A stretch of 64,000 nt of DNA from Bacillus piscicola (GCF_022458745.1 NZ_JAJJJF010000001.1:186001-250000); one strand, 5' to 3'; shown: positions 9,249 to 17,565, counted from the first letter of the stretch. The notes: generated by a model from the letters alone, not told the origin. Program-made: numbers and translations.

Positions 9249-9887
9249 TTGCTTTTATTTCTACCAGGAATTATAGCAACGATAATCATTGATTTACTTA
9301 CTACACATAGAAAAAGGCAATCTATTCATTTTATTTTACATTCTTATCTTTTGAGTATGGCTTCCTATGGTTTATTACTATTGATTGTTTATGTGAATAA
9401 CAGGCTCGTTATTGAAAAAGACCTTATCCCTACGTGGGAAGTTTCATTTTTAAGATCATTATTAAATAATAATGCAGAAATACATATCAATGAGGTGTTT
9501 ATAGCAAGTTTTATTGGAATTATAATAGGACTGGTTTTTGTGGTAGTAATCAACAAAAAGTATGTTTATACAATTTCTAATTTATTTCAGATTTCCAATA
9601 AACATGGAGAGGACGATGTATGGGATTTCCTTTTAAGCTCTAATGATATAGAGTGGGTAACAATACGAGATTACGATACTATGCTTGTTTATCAAGGTGC
9701 GGTTATAGCTTTCTCACAAAAAGATAATAAGAGGGAGCTTGTTTTGGGAGACGTAAATGTTTATAAGGAGGAGGGACAAGAGTTAAGATTTCTACATGAC
9801 ATGAAGTTTAATTATATAAATTTTAATATTGAATCAAAAATTATTATAGAAATATATGAAAGTGAGGATGAAGCAAGTGGCGAATAA
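9249..9887 (+). CDS. DUF6338 family membrane protein
   Basis: About 212 residues from TTG 9249. It opens with LLLFLPGIIATIIIDLLT, the signature opening of DUF6338, followed by two further membrane segments (around 33-52 and 82-102) and a soluble C-terminal half ending in an acidic tail. The family has no known function. The start is unclear: the frame stays open upstream, and a strong GGGGGGAT ribosome site (9207-9214) points to about 9219, where the codon is ATA, so either a non-canonical start is used or the weakly placed TTG is real. The last codons overlap a small basic ORF. AT-rich like the flagellin before it; a separate transcript, since a terminator intervenes. Confidence 0.7.
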   Translation: MLLFLPGIIATIIIDLLTTHRKRQSIHFILHSYLLSMASYGLLLLIVYVNNRLVIEKDLIPTWEVSFLRSLLNNNAEIHINEVFIASFIGIIIGLVFVVVINKKYVYTISNLFQISNKHGEDDVWDFLLSSNDIEWVTIRDYDTMLVYQGAVIAFSQKDNKRELVLGDVNVYKEEGQELRFLHDMKFNYINFNIESKIIIEIYESEDEASGE

Positions 9888-9993
9888 CAAAAAGATACCG
9901 AAAATTAACCCTAATACCAAGGTAAATCACGGGTTGAAAAATCCCCCAAAAACAAAGAGACCCCCAAGACCGCCGAGTCAGAACAAGAAATAG
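9877..9993 (+). CDS. Small basic proline-rich protein
   Basis: A 38-residue ORF starting at GTG 9877, overlapping the DUF6338 stop by 11 nt, with GAGGA about 8 nt upstream, so it looks translationally coupled. The product is strongly basic and Pro/Asn rich (opens MANNKKIPKINPNTKV, ends PPRPPSQNKK) with no acidic residue. Unknown function; such small partners after DUF6338 genes would be worth comparing across genomes. It could also be a chance frame. Confidence 0.5.
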   Translation: MANNKKIPKINPNTKVNHGLKNPPKTKRPPRPPSQNKK

Positions 9994-10039
9994 GTTCCCT
10001 TTTTTACTTAACTGTGGGAAAAGAGATATGTTAATGAAT

Positions 10040-10475
10040 ATCGGGCTCAGTTCCCCAGTTAATGGTCAATATTCTTTGCAGTGCTGGTTTATCCAGTTCC
10101 GGTTTAACGGTTGCGACTGAAGATCATTTTTTAGTTGATATTATGGGTGTTATTCCTACTTCTCAAACTATATTTTTCATCCGTCTACTGTTATCAAATT
10201 TATTGGGCTGCAGGATTTATTAATATTCTTTCTCCTTCCGGCGGGGGGCAGTGGGAATTGCAAGGTCCATTACAGGTACTTGTCGTTCTGCAATTGGGAG
10301 TGGATTCTAGTTTGACAGCGATGACGGCTAGGGAGATGTTTGGACGAACTTAATACAACCTTACTGGGCTTTATCGATTTTAGGCATCGTCAGCCTCCAT
10401 AGCCGCCACGTTATGGGTGGTTACTGTATCCTGTTATCCACATGGGTAGGCCTATTAACTTCAGTTTTAATATAG
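10040..10475 (+). pseudogene. Remnant of short-chain fatty acid transporter (AtoE family), C-terminal part
   Basis: Translating in shifting frames gives pieces matching the C-terminal third of AtoE-family permeases: FINILSPSGGGQWELQGPL and LGVDSSLTAM in one frame (10205-10330), then GIVSLHSRHVMGGY and STWVGLLTS in another (10384-10470). In intact relatives these are consecutive. Several frameshifts and stops separate them, and the N-terminal two thirds are gone. Before the core, a GLSSSGLTVATEDHFLVDIMG-like piece at 10086-10150 extends the match. It is a decayed gene, not a functional one. Confidence 0.75.
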
Positions 10476-10634
10476 TTTTTTATTAATAACCGTTTAGGTT
10501 TTCAAATGTTTTAGCCCGTTGTATTTCAGTCTCTGCTTGTGGGTAGGGGCTTTGGTCTAAAAGTTAAGTTCATCTTGCCGATATATGTAGTAGAAAGTTT
10601 TTTTAACAAGGAAGTTTCGGAAAGAAGTGATTCG

Positions 10635-11003
10635 ATGGAGAAGTATATAGACGTGATGAAGCAGTCGGTTGAATTGAGTCATACGATGATCGAGGGCTTG
10701 CAGCATATGCAAACGTTGTTTGGCCAGGGGAAGATGGAGGATACCGTATTTTTGTTTGAGGATATTGTTGCTGCTTTTTCGAGCGTAGAAGAAGCGGTTG
10801 CACCAGTTGCCCCAGATATGCCGCAGTCAGATTTAGAAACCAAACTTCAACAGGTTCAAAGAGCTTTGGAAGTCACGGTCACCGCTTATGAGAAAAAGCA
10901 ATATGGCAAAGTACAGGAAATCATTCAATTTACCGTACTCCCCAAATGCAAAGAACTGCATCAAGAATTAGAAACAGCCTTTCAGCCTTATATTCTTTCT
11001 TGA
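10635..11003 (+). CDS. Hypothetical helical protein
   Basis: A 122-residue protein from ATG 10635; the longer frame to 10539 runs through AT-rich leader without a ribosome site. It is predicted all helical and acidic in the middle, with two amphipathic helices that resemble a four-helix-bundle chaperone or adaptor in general shape (FliT/FlgN-like size), but no family motif is recognised. It has no signal peptide or membrane segment. Proximity to flagellin is the only functional hint and is weak, since a dead transporter gene lies between them. It has its own terminator at 11065-11103. Confidence 0.65.
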   Translation: MEKYIDVMKQSVELSHTMIEGLQHMQTLFGQGKMEDTVFLFEDIVAAFSSVEEAVAPVAPDMPQSDLETKLQQVQRALEVTVTAYEKKQYGKVQEIIQFTVLPKCKELHQELETAFQPYILS

Positions 11004-11064
11004 GACAGCAAAACAGAATAAGGGTAGTGGGGAGTGTCCATTAGCCAATAGTTATATTCAAGCG

Positions 11065-11103
11065 AGGGAGTTACCTTTCATCCAGGGTAGCTCCTTCTTT
11101 TTT
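11065..11103 (+). terminator. Terminator after hypothetical protein
   Basis: GGAGTTACC / GGTAGCTCC stem with an 8-9 nt loop and a TTCTTTTTT tail. Confidence 0.85.
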
Positions 11104-11173
11104 GTACAAGGAAACCGGAGGTGTAAGGAAGATCGGGATTTTCGAGGTATGTTTTTTAATTTTTTAAATATAT

Positions 11174-11200
11174 TTAATTGTACAATTATTGAACAATTAA
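11174..11200. promoter_or_regulatory. Candidate GntR/FCD operator ahead of the dioxygenase operon
   Basis: AATTGTACAATT (11176-11187) is a perfect palindrome inside a wider dyad, TTAATTGT (11174-11181) and ACAATTAA (11193-11200). TTGT-N-ACAA cores are typical of GntR/FCD sites. It lies about 80 bp before the dioxygenase alpha start; the likely binder is the regulator at the end of this operon. Confidence 0.55.
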
Positions 11201-11281
11201 ATAGACTCCATCAGTGGTAGAATAGAATTATAAACTGGAAATGGGTTTCGTGAATATTTCCTAGCGAAGGAGGAGAAAACA

Positions 11282-12589
11282 ATGACGAAGTGGGATTGGG
11301 ACTATTTAATTCAAGATGACCGTGTGCATCGTTTCGTATATACAGATCCAGAGATTTTTGAATTGGAAATGAGAAAAGTATTTGGTGATACATGGGTTTA
11401 TTTGGCACACGAAAGTGAGATCCCCAATGTAAATGACTATAAGACAACCTACCTCGGTCTTCGTCCTATAATTGTAAGTCGCGACAACGATGGGGTTATT
11501 CGTGCGCTATTTAATCGTTGTACACACCGTGGCGCCACTATTTGTCGAACGGATAAAGGGAATACACGGAATTTTATCTGTCCTTATCATGGTTGGAATT
11601 TCTCAAACGATGGCAGGTTGAATGGTGTGCCGTGGGGTCGAGACGGCTATGGTGAATCCTTCGATAAAAATGAATTAAATTTAAAGCAACTAGCGAAAGT
11701 AGAAAGTTATCGTGGTTTTATTTTTGGTACGATAAGTGATGATATTTGTAGCTTACAAGACTATCTAGGCAATGCAAAAGAACTGTTAGATCAATGGATA
11801 GATCGGTATGAGGGTGAATTAGTTGTAAGAAGCAGTGCGCACCGCATGACATTAGAGGGAAATTGGAAGTTTGTATTCGATAATGCAGCGGATGGATATC
11901 ATGTTTCGTTTTCGCACCGTTCATTACTCGCAGTTGGCGAAAGATATAACCTTGAGCAAGATAAAGATATGACTTACTTTGGTAAAAATCCAGATAGGTC
12001 TCCAATGTATGTTCAGTATTTAGGAAATGGACACGTGTTCTTAGATCAGCGCCCCATGTATAATCAAGTGGGTGACCGTTGGGAGCAACAACGTCCCCAA
12101 CCCGGTCGAGAAGCTTATGAAAAAACTATTAGAGAAAAATTTAAAGAGAAAGCAGAAGATTATTTAGATTGGACGGCAGGTGCTCAAATGAATTTATCCA
12201 TTTTCCCAAACCTGCTTATTATAGGAAACCAAATTCAAGTAATTGAACCAATTTCCGTAAACCAAACACAGTTGACGTGGTATGCAACGACAGTTGATGA
12301 ATTACCTGATGAAGTCAATACGTTACGCATGCGCTCACAGGAAGATTTTCCTGCCTTTGGAGAACCCGATGATGTTGCTAATTTTGCAGAATGTCAGAGG
12401 GGTTTGAGTATCCCGGAAGTAGAATGGGTTATGTTTAATCGAGGGTATAACGTGCCAGACAGACAAACCACTGATAAAAGGGGTGTGATTACGGCTCCCG
12501 TTACGGATGAAACACCAATGAGAAATTACTTCCAAGAATGGAAACGCTTACTTAGCGTGGAAAGGAGAAAAGTAAATTGCCAGGAATAG
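11282..12589 (+). CDS. Aromatic ring-hydroxylating dioxygenase, alpha subunit
   Basis: A 435-residue Rieske oxygenase large subunit. The [2Fe-2S] site is clear: Cys80-x-His82 in CTHRGATIC and Cys100-x-x-His103 in CPYHGW. The catalytic mononuclear iron site lies in the C-terminal domain, in the pattern DNAADGYHVSFSH (residues about 200-212). Start ATG 11282 follows AAGGAGGAG. It would insert both atoms of O2 into an aromatic ring using electrons from a reductase, and none is encoded in the window. First gene of an operon with a beta subunit, a GATase-like hydrolase and a glutamine-synthetase-like ligase, the set found in aniline dioxygenase clusters (AtdA3/TdnA1 equivalents), so an aromatic amine is the best guess for substrate. 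Benzoate-type substrates cannot be excluded. Confidence 0.93.
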   Translation: MTKWDWDYLIQDDRVHRFVYTDPEIFELEMRKVFGDTWVYLAHESEIPNVNDYKTTYLGLRPIIVSRDNDGVIRALFNRCTHRGATICRTDKGNTRNFICPYHGWNFSNDGRLNGVPWGRDGYGESFDKNELNLKQLAKVESYRGFIFGTISDDICSLQDYLGNAKELLDQWIDRYEGELVVRSSAHRMTLEGNWKFVFDNAADGYHVSFSHRSLLAVGERYNLEQDKDMTYFGKNPDRSPMYVQYLGNGHVFLDQRPMYNQVGDRWEQQRPQPGREAYEKTIREKFKEKAEDYLDWTAGAQMNLSIFPNLLIIGNQIQVIEPISVNQTQLTWYATTVDELPDEVNTLRMRSQEDFPAFGEPDDVANFAECQRGLSIPEVEWVMFNRGYNVPDRQTTDKRGVITAPVTDETPMRNYFQEWKRLLSVERRKVNCQE

Positions 12590-13161
12590 AAAATACATCA
12601 CTTACTTCATTTTATGTGACCCCACAATTTTATGAAAATACTTTAGCTGATGTAAAAAGAATGGAAGATGATTTTTTGCCCGTTTCAGTCGAGCGAAAAG
12701 ATGAAGCAGAACGTGTTTTACTTAAAGAAGCTCGACTATTGGATGAACTACGCTTAGAGGAATGGTTATCTCTTTATAGTAAGAAATGCTTGTATTGGAT
12801 TCCTACGATTCCAGGGGGAGGAGATCCTAGAAAAGAAGTATCGATTGCTTTTGATGACCGTCGTCGTTTGGAAGATAGGGTATACCGAATCAGAACTGGA
12901 TATGCATACTCTCAACTACCACTTTCACGTACAAGGCGCATGATAACAAATATAGAAGTAACCGAGGGATCTAATGAAAATGAATTATTAATAAGATCTA
13001 ATTTTTGTTTGCATGAGTTTCGAGTCGGTGTATTAAGAAGTTTTGCTGGTTGGACAGGATATAAATTGCAAAAGGAGAACGATGATTGGAAAATAGCAAT
13101 GAAAATGGTTAATTTGATTGACTCCGATCAAGCACATAAAAATTTAACCTTTATGCTGTAA
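12577..13161 (+). CDS. Aromatic ring-hydroxylating dioxygenase, beta subunit
   Basis: A 194-residue small subunit of the NTF2-like fold that pairs with the alpha subunit. Recognisable family signs are EARLLDELRLEEWLSLY, the YWIPTIPG segment, FDDRRRLEDRVYRIRTG and the SRTRRMITNIEV strand. It starts at TTG 12577, 9 nt after AAAGGAG, overlapping the alpha stop by 13 nt, so translation is coupled. It forms the alpha3beta3 hexamer core in this family. No sign of truncation. Confidence 0.92.
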   Translation: MPGIENTSLTSFYVTPQFYENTLADVKRMEDDFLPVSVERKDEAERVLLKEARLLDELRLEEWLSLYSKKCLYWIPTIPGGGDPRKEVSIAFDDRRRLEDRVYRIRTGYAYSQLPLSRTRRMITNIEVTEGSNENELLIRSNFCLHEFRVGVLRSFAGWTGYKLQKENDDWKIAMKMVNLIDSDQAHKNLTFML

Positions 13162-13231
13162 TGAAGCAAAGTACATGCATTTGATGCAGGTGATTAACAA
13201 GTCAGAAAGGTGCAGGGAGAGGTTTAATTAA

Positions 13232-13504
13232 ATGAAAGACAGTGATCATTCGTTAACCTTACAGCTTGAAAAGCTAACTAGGAAAGTGGAATACCAAGAA
13301 AAATTGATTGAAAAGTATAAACATTTAACTGCGTGTATTTATGAATCTGAAACTTGGGACTACAGTATATACGATGAAATACCAGATGACACGTGGATCG
13401 CATTGGATAAGAAGGATCATGAAAAAATAATGAAATCATTATCTGAATTAGATGAAATACGGCCATGGAAATCACCAATAGAAAGACGATTAAGGGGGAG
13501 ATGA
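13232..13504 (+). CDS. Small hypothetical protein in the dioxygenase operon
   Basis: A 90-residue protein with an N-terminal coiled-coil-like helix (LTLQLEKLTRKVEYQEKLIEKY, split by charge) and an acidic, Trp-containing second half. Not recognised. It lies between the dioxygenase beta subunit and the GATase-like gene, with GGGAGAGG upstream of the ATG, and is codirectional, so it is probably expressed with them. It is too short and lacks the cysteines to be a ferredoxin, so it does not supply the missing electron carrier. Confidence 0.65.
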   Translation: MKDSDHSLTLQLEKLTRKVEYQEKLIEKYKHLTACIYESETWDYSIYDEIPDDTWIALDKKDHEKIMKSLSELDEIRPWKSPIERRLRGR

Positions 13505-13507
13505 ACA

Positions 13508-14269
13508 CTGAAACTATTAGCTGGTGTTATAGGAACAATTTATGATTTGAAAACACCGTTTACTCAGGAAGTAGAACGTGTTAGTCCCGATAATACAAGC
13601 TATACAACAGAGAGAGTGTTGTATAGTGCGGAAAATTATTTGTCATATCTCAATAAGGTTGGGTGTCATGCTTGTCTCATTTCTCCTAACGAGGATCTTA
13701 GTATTATTGATCATTTAGATATCATTGTTAGTCCAGGAGGACCCGATGTGAACCCGGATTTTTATGATCAGTCCCCACATCCACAGACTTTTTTTGAGAA
13801 AGACGGGAAAAGGGATAGTTTTGAAAAGAGTATCATTGAACTAGCCATTGAAGAAGGGAAACCGGTTTTTGCGGTGTGTCGTGGTGTGCAAATGGTGAAC
13901 GTAGTGTTAGGAGGCACGCTCCATCAACATTTGCCTGATTGGTCAACTGAAATTGAACACCGGTCTTCAAAGGGACCGGCAGCCTATACACATAAAGTGA
14001 AAACAACTGGTTGGATTGCTGATATTCTTGGTAAAGAAAGTAACGTGAATTCGTGGCATCATCAAGGAATCGATGCTTTGGCGCCTTCTTTAAATCCATT
14101 AGCTTGGTCACCGGACGGGCTCGTCGAGGCTTATGAAGCAAAACCAGGTATTTCACCTATCTTTGCACTACAATGGCATCCTGAGATTTTGCAGGATGAA
14201 AAAAATATTAGATTATTAGCCCGTTTCATAGACCGAGTGTCATCTAAATTAAAAATAGGGGGAAAGTAA
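13508..14269 (+). CDS. PuuD-like gamma-glutamyl hydrolase (class I glutamine amidotransferase fold)
   Basis: From CTG 13508 the protein has 253 residues and opens KLLAGVIGTIYDLKTP, which aligns with the first strand of PuuD-like gamma-glutamyl-GABA hydrolases. The only canonical start (TTG 13547) would remove that strand, and GGGGGAG lies exactly 7 nt before the CTG, so a CTG start is likely. The catalytic triad is visible: Cys124 in VCRGVQMVNV, His224 and Glu226 in QWHPE. The enzyme should hydrolyse a gamma-glutamyl amide. In aniline clusters the equivalent protein (AtdA2/TdnT) removes excess gamma-glutamylanilide. It sits one gene before the matching ligase and abuts it at 14269/14270. Confidence 0.88.
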   Translation: MKLLAGVIGTIYDLKTPFTQEVERVSPDNTSYTTERVLYSAENYLSYLNKVGCHACLISPNEDLSIIDHLDIIVSPGGPDVNPDFYDQSPHPQTFFEKDGKRDSFEKSIIELAIEEGKPVFAVCRGVQMVNVVLGGTLHQHLPDWSTEIEHRSSKGPAAYTHKVKTTGWIADILGKESNVNSWHHQGIDALAPSLNPLAWSPDGLVEAYEAKPGISPIFALQWHPEILQDEKNIRLLARFIDRVSSKLKIGGK

Positions 14270-15766
14270 ATGTCCCAGACAAGCTTTGGATTTGTTGATA
14301 TGCACAATTTGAGAACCAAAGAAGAAGATGAAATGATTGAGCGTATAAAAGCAACAATTAAGGAACAAGATATTCGCCTTATCCGTGTAGCTTGGGCAGA
14401 TCAACATGGGATTTCACGAGCAAAATCGATGACCGTACCAGCATTTCTGGGTGCACTGGAAAACGGACTTGAATTTAATACGGGGCCTCTTTTTTTTGAT
14501 ACGGGAAGCGCCATTGTGTTTAATCCTTTTATTGAGGGGGGAGGATTTGATTCAGAAGAAATGACTGGCTGTCCTAATTATCGTCTTATTCCAGACCCAT
14601 CGACTTTTAAAGTACTGCCGTGGGCACCACACACTGGATGGATTTTAACGGATGCGTATTTAAAGGATGGAAGACCTTTACCCTTTGATAGTCGCGGAAT
14701 TCTACGTCAAGCCCTTAATGAATTTAAAAATGCCGGCTATGAATATGTTGCAGGGATTGAGGTAGAATGGCACTTAATGAAAATTGAAGATAACAAATTA
14801 AGGCCTGAGTATATGGGAGGACCCGGTGTTTCAGCAGAAGCGCCTACCGTTTTATCGTCGGCACGAGGCTATCAGTATCACTTAGAATCACATTTAGATG
14901 AAGCGGATAGTATTTTGCAGGAGATTTATAATGCCCTCTCCTTACTTGGTTTACCGTTAAACACAATAGAAGACGAATGGGGGCCAAGTCAGAAAGAGTT
15001 TACGTTTGCTCCATTAAATGGCTTAGATGCAGCAGACACGATGCTGCTGTTTAGGAACACTGTGAAGCAAATATGTAAGAGACATGGATACATCGGCTCT
15101 TTTATGTGCCGACCGGCGTTCTCAAGTTTCGTGTCGAGTGGGTGGCATTTACATCAGTCTATTAATAGTATAGCCACAGGTGAAAATCTACTGAAAGATA
15201 AACGGCAGCTCGAACCATTGTCTCAGACAGGGAAACATTTTATAGGCGGTATCTTAAAGCATGCTAGAGCTTCCACTGTTTTTACAACCCCAACAATCAA
15301 TGGATTTAAGCGACTGAATCCAAATTCACTAGCACCCGATAGAGCTGGTTGGGGGGATGATAACCGCGGTGCAATGCTGAGAGTCATTGGCGCCCCGGGT
15401 GAAAAAAACATCCGGTTTGAAAATCGAGTTGGAGAACCGGCTGCTAACCCCTATTTGTACTTGGCTTCACAAATTATTGCCGGCCTTCACGGTATTCAGG
15501 AAAAGATTGACCCTGGATTATCTAGTAGAGAAGCTTATAATGAAGAGCGTGAATTATTACCTATAAGTTTAAGAGAGGCAGTAGAAGCATTAAAGAAAGA
15601 TACTTTATATCGTAATAAAATGGGTGATGTATTTGTGGATTATATCGTTAAAATGAAAGAAAGTGAAATCTCCCGGTACGAAGCATTTGTAGAAGAGAAT
15701 AATATAGAAAACCATGAGCGGGTTGTAACGAATTGGGAACAACGAGAGTATTTTGATTTATTTTAG
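14270..15766 (+). CDS. Glutamine-synthetase-like gamma-glutamyl-amine ligase
   Basis: A 498-residue glutamine synthetase-fold protein. Beta-grasp part: IRLIRVAWADQHGISRAKSM. Catalytic part: EVEWHL (metal-binding glutamates), EDEWGPSQKEFTFAP, SSGWHLHQSI and ENRVGEPAANPYLYLA. It belongs to the GlnA-like branch that joins glutamate to amines (PuuA, IpuC, AtdA1/TdnQ) rather than housekeeping GlnA, judged from context and the longer N-terminus. The ATG at 14270 abuts the previous stop; a second ATG (14300) is possible. With the preceding hydrolase and the dioxygenase, it suggests a route in which an aromatic amine is gamma-glutamylated before dioxygenation. The actual amine is unknown. Confidence 0.9.
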   Translation: MSQTSFGFVDMHNLRTKEEDEMIERIKATIKEQDIRLIRVAWADQHGISRAKSMTVPAFLGALENGLEFNTGPLFFDTGSAIVFNPFIEGGGFDSEEMTGCPNYRLIPDPSTFKVLPWAPHTGWILTDAYLKDGRPLPFDSRGILRQALNEFKNAGYEYVAGIEVEWHLMKIEDNKLRPEYMGGPGVSAEAPTVLSSARGYQYHLESHLDEADSILQEIYNALSLLGLPLNTIEDEWGPSQKEFTFAPLNGLDAADTMLLFRNTVKQICKRHGYIGSFMCRPAFSSFVSSGWHLHQSINSIATGENLLKDKRQLEPLSQTGKHFIGGILKHARASTVFTTPTINGFKRLNPNSLAPDRAGWGDDNRGAMLRVIGAPGEKNIRFENRVGEPAANPYLYLASQIIAGLHGIQEKIDPGLSSREAYNEERELLPISLREAVEALKKDTLYRNKMGDVFVDYIVKMKESEISRYEAFVEENNIENHERVVTNWEQREYFDLF

Positions 15767-15866
15767 CATTTTTATCAAGAATAATTTAAAAATTCACTTT
15801 ACTATCTAAGGGGATTTATTGTGGATTCAGACTGTAACGAAAATGATCAAGTTAGAAGGATCTAAT

Positions 15867-16121
15867 ATGGAGCAAGAAGAATATATTCTTGGGGATTCCC
15901 TGCTAATTGAAAAAGAATCAAAGAATCTGCAGGAACGGTCAATGAACCAAGAGAACTATTTTATTTTAGAGGAATGCCAGGTTGGAGATAAAGGTAATCA
16001 CAAAGAAGGTTCCTTAAATGGTGAAGCAGTGGAAGGGTCAAATCCGCACACCGCACATGACCTTTCCGCTTCACAATTTGGTTGGGAGTTAAGCGGGGAC
16101 GGTCTTGGAAGAGAGAATTAA
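15867..16121 (+). CDS. Hypothetical acidic protein
   Basis: An 84-residue ORF from ATG 15867, preceded by AGAAGGA at 6 nt. Polar and acidic (MEQEEYILGDSLL opening) with no membrane segment, and no family recognised. It lies between the gamma-glutamyl ligase and the GntR regulator on the same strand. Composition is compatible with coding, but it could be a spurious frame. Confidence 0.4.
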   Translation: MEQEEYILGDSLLIEKESKNLQERSMNQENYFILEECQVGDKGNHKEGSLNGEAVEGSNPHTAHDLSASQFGWELSGDGLGREN

Positions 16122-16179
16122 TAGTCAGGGATTAAAGGGGAGTTACTAATAACTTATTGTATGGAAGGAGGCAATTATA

Positions 16180-16926
16180 GTGAACTCCCAAAAAGTTGAT
16201 TTCCTAAGTGATTTTGAGATATATAGTGTGACGGAGCAAATAGCTGATTATATCAAACAAGCCATTGTGTATGGAGATTTAAGAGAAGGTGAGAAGTTAC
16301 CTAGCGAAACAGTGATGGCAGAAAGATTAAATGTAAGTAGAAATACGGTAAGAGGTGCATTAAATTCACTATCTTCGGAAGGCTTAATAGAAACGAGGTC
16401 TGGTAGAAGTGGGGGACATTACGTTTCTGTAGTTACGGAAGAAGCCATCAAACAAAACTTTGGTGACTCTTTAAGCTTATCTTTAAGCATAGGTGGGATT
16501 ACTTTAGAAGAGGTTATTGAAATGAGAAAAATGATTGAAGTCGAAGCAGCATATCTGGCAGCTTTACGAAGGAATGAAGAGGATTTACAAAGACTCAGGG
16601 AAAGCATAAATTTTTTAAATAATGAACCATTGACGGATTTGTTGTTTTGCAAAAATAACTATAATTTTAATAATTATATTTCATTAGCAACAAAAAATAG
16701 ATTAATTAATCTAGGTTTTACAGCGATATCCCGTGTAATAGTCCCGCTGTTTAAATATATAAATGTACCTATGCATTTAAGGAACACATTAAATAACGAA
16801 CTAGAGGGTATTTATCATGCCATTTACAATAAGGATCCCAAGGACGCTGCAAAAAGAATGAGTAAACATTTATGCCATTTCGAAGAGTTTTTTAGATGCT
16901 TGCAACCACTTGTGAACGTCAAGTGA
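16180..16926 (+). CDS. GntR-family regulator with degenerate FCD domain
   Basis: A 248-residue regulator from GTG 16180, 8 nt after GGAAGGAGG. The N-terminal winged helix is standard (GEKLPSETVMAERLNVSRNTVRGALNSLSSEGLIE, residues about 35-75 in pieces). The C-terminal FCD ligand domain is shortened and altered: where relatives have D-x-x-F-H before I-x-x-A-x-x-N, this protein reads N-Y-N-F-N-N-Y-I-S-L-A-T-K-N, so the metal-binding Asp and His are both Asn, and the later E-H pair is also lost; one His (MSKHL) remains. Metal-free ligand binding is likely. Last gene of the dioxygenase operon; the dyad at 11174-11200 is its likely operator. Confidence 0.88.
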   Translation: MNSQKVDFLSDFEIYSVTEQIADYIKQAIVYGDLREGEKLPSETVMAERLNVSRNTVRGALNSLSSEGLIETRSGRSGGHYVSVVTEEAIKQNFGDSLSLSLSIGGITLEEVIEMRKMIEVEAAYLAALRRNEEDLQRLRESINFLNNEPLTDLLFCKNNYNFNNYISLATKNRLINLGFTAISRVIVPLFKYINVPMHLRNTLNNELEGIYHAIYNKDPKDAAKRMSKHLCHFEEFFRCLQPLVNVK

Positions 16927-17350
16927 CAAGGCAACTTATCATTTTGGGTAATAAACTTTGCTTTTTCCCACTATTTTGCTGTAATACTTGCCGTTGGAGT
17001 TAGAATGCGCATTGGGGTTCTGCGGGAAGATCAACTAGAATTTGGATCCCCGAGCGAGTACTTCAGGGAAGAGAGGCACTATTTATCTTTACCTGAATCT
17101 CTAGTTTTTTCTTTCTCCTGACCAAGGTAGATAGGGGATAATGACAAGAATATGGACACCTTGTAGGTTGTTTGTCCGTTGAAGGATTTAAATGCTTCAA
17201 TAATTTGCGCCACATCCTTCCATGTAGCGTAATTTTTTTGTGTGAAACTCCTTATAAGTCCTGATATGAGCTTGGACAGCAAAAGTAAAATCTATCGAAC
17301 TTATTCATATATTAGGGAGGAAGATACTTCTTTTCTTAGGATGATTAGCC
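16927..17350. other. Intergenic region with no supported gene
   Basis: No complete gene seen. A 67-residue minus-strand frame (17079-17282) opens MLSKLISGLIRSFTQKNYAT and has protein-like composition, but no ribosome site and no recognised family; it may be a remnant. The rest shows no repeats or hairpins of note until the family B array starts near 17351. Confidence 0.3.
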
Positions 17351-17506
17351 AATCCAAACTAACGCATGACTATCGATACTTGAGCAGCAGATATCCAGAC
17401 TTACGGGCGGATAATCCAAACTCGAGCAGACAATATCCACACTTTGCATGAAAGTATCCATACATAGGAACAAACAATCCATAGTCACATGCAAAATATC
17501 CATACA
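17351..17506. repeat. Family B tandem array 1 (21-bp unit, about 7 copies)
   Basis: Units beginning ATCC(A/G)(T/G)ACTT recur about every 21 bp, e.g. TATCCAGACTTACGGGCGGA and TATCCATACATAGGAACAAA. The array ends directly at a terminator (17507). Confidence 0.85.
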
Positions 17507-17537
17507 GACTCCAGACTCCGAGCCTGGAGTCTTTTTT
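17507..17537 (+). terminator. Terminator at the end of family B array 1
   Basis: GACTCCAG (17507-17514), 9-nt loop, CTGGAGTC (17524-17531) and six T. No plus-strand gene ends nearby, so it would stop transcripts leaving the array; it also separates the array from the minus-strand gene that ends at 17566. Confidence 0.75.
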
Positions 17538-17565
17538 AAACGGGGATATTCCTATTAAATGAAAA

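Noticed and set aside
17079-17282. 67-residue minus-strand ORF as a gene or transposase remnant
   Set aside because: No ribosome site, no recognisable motif and no inverted repeats nearby; left as unassigned sequence.
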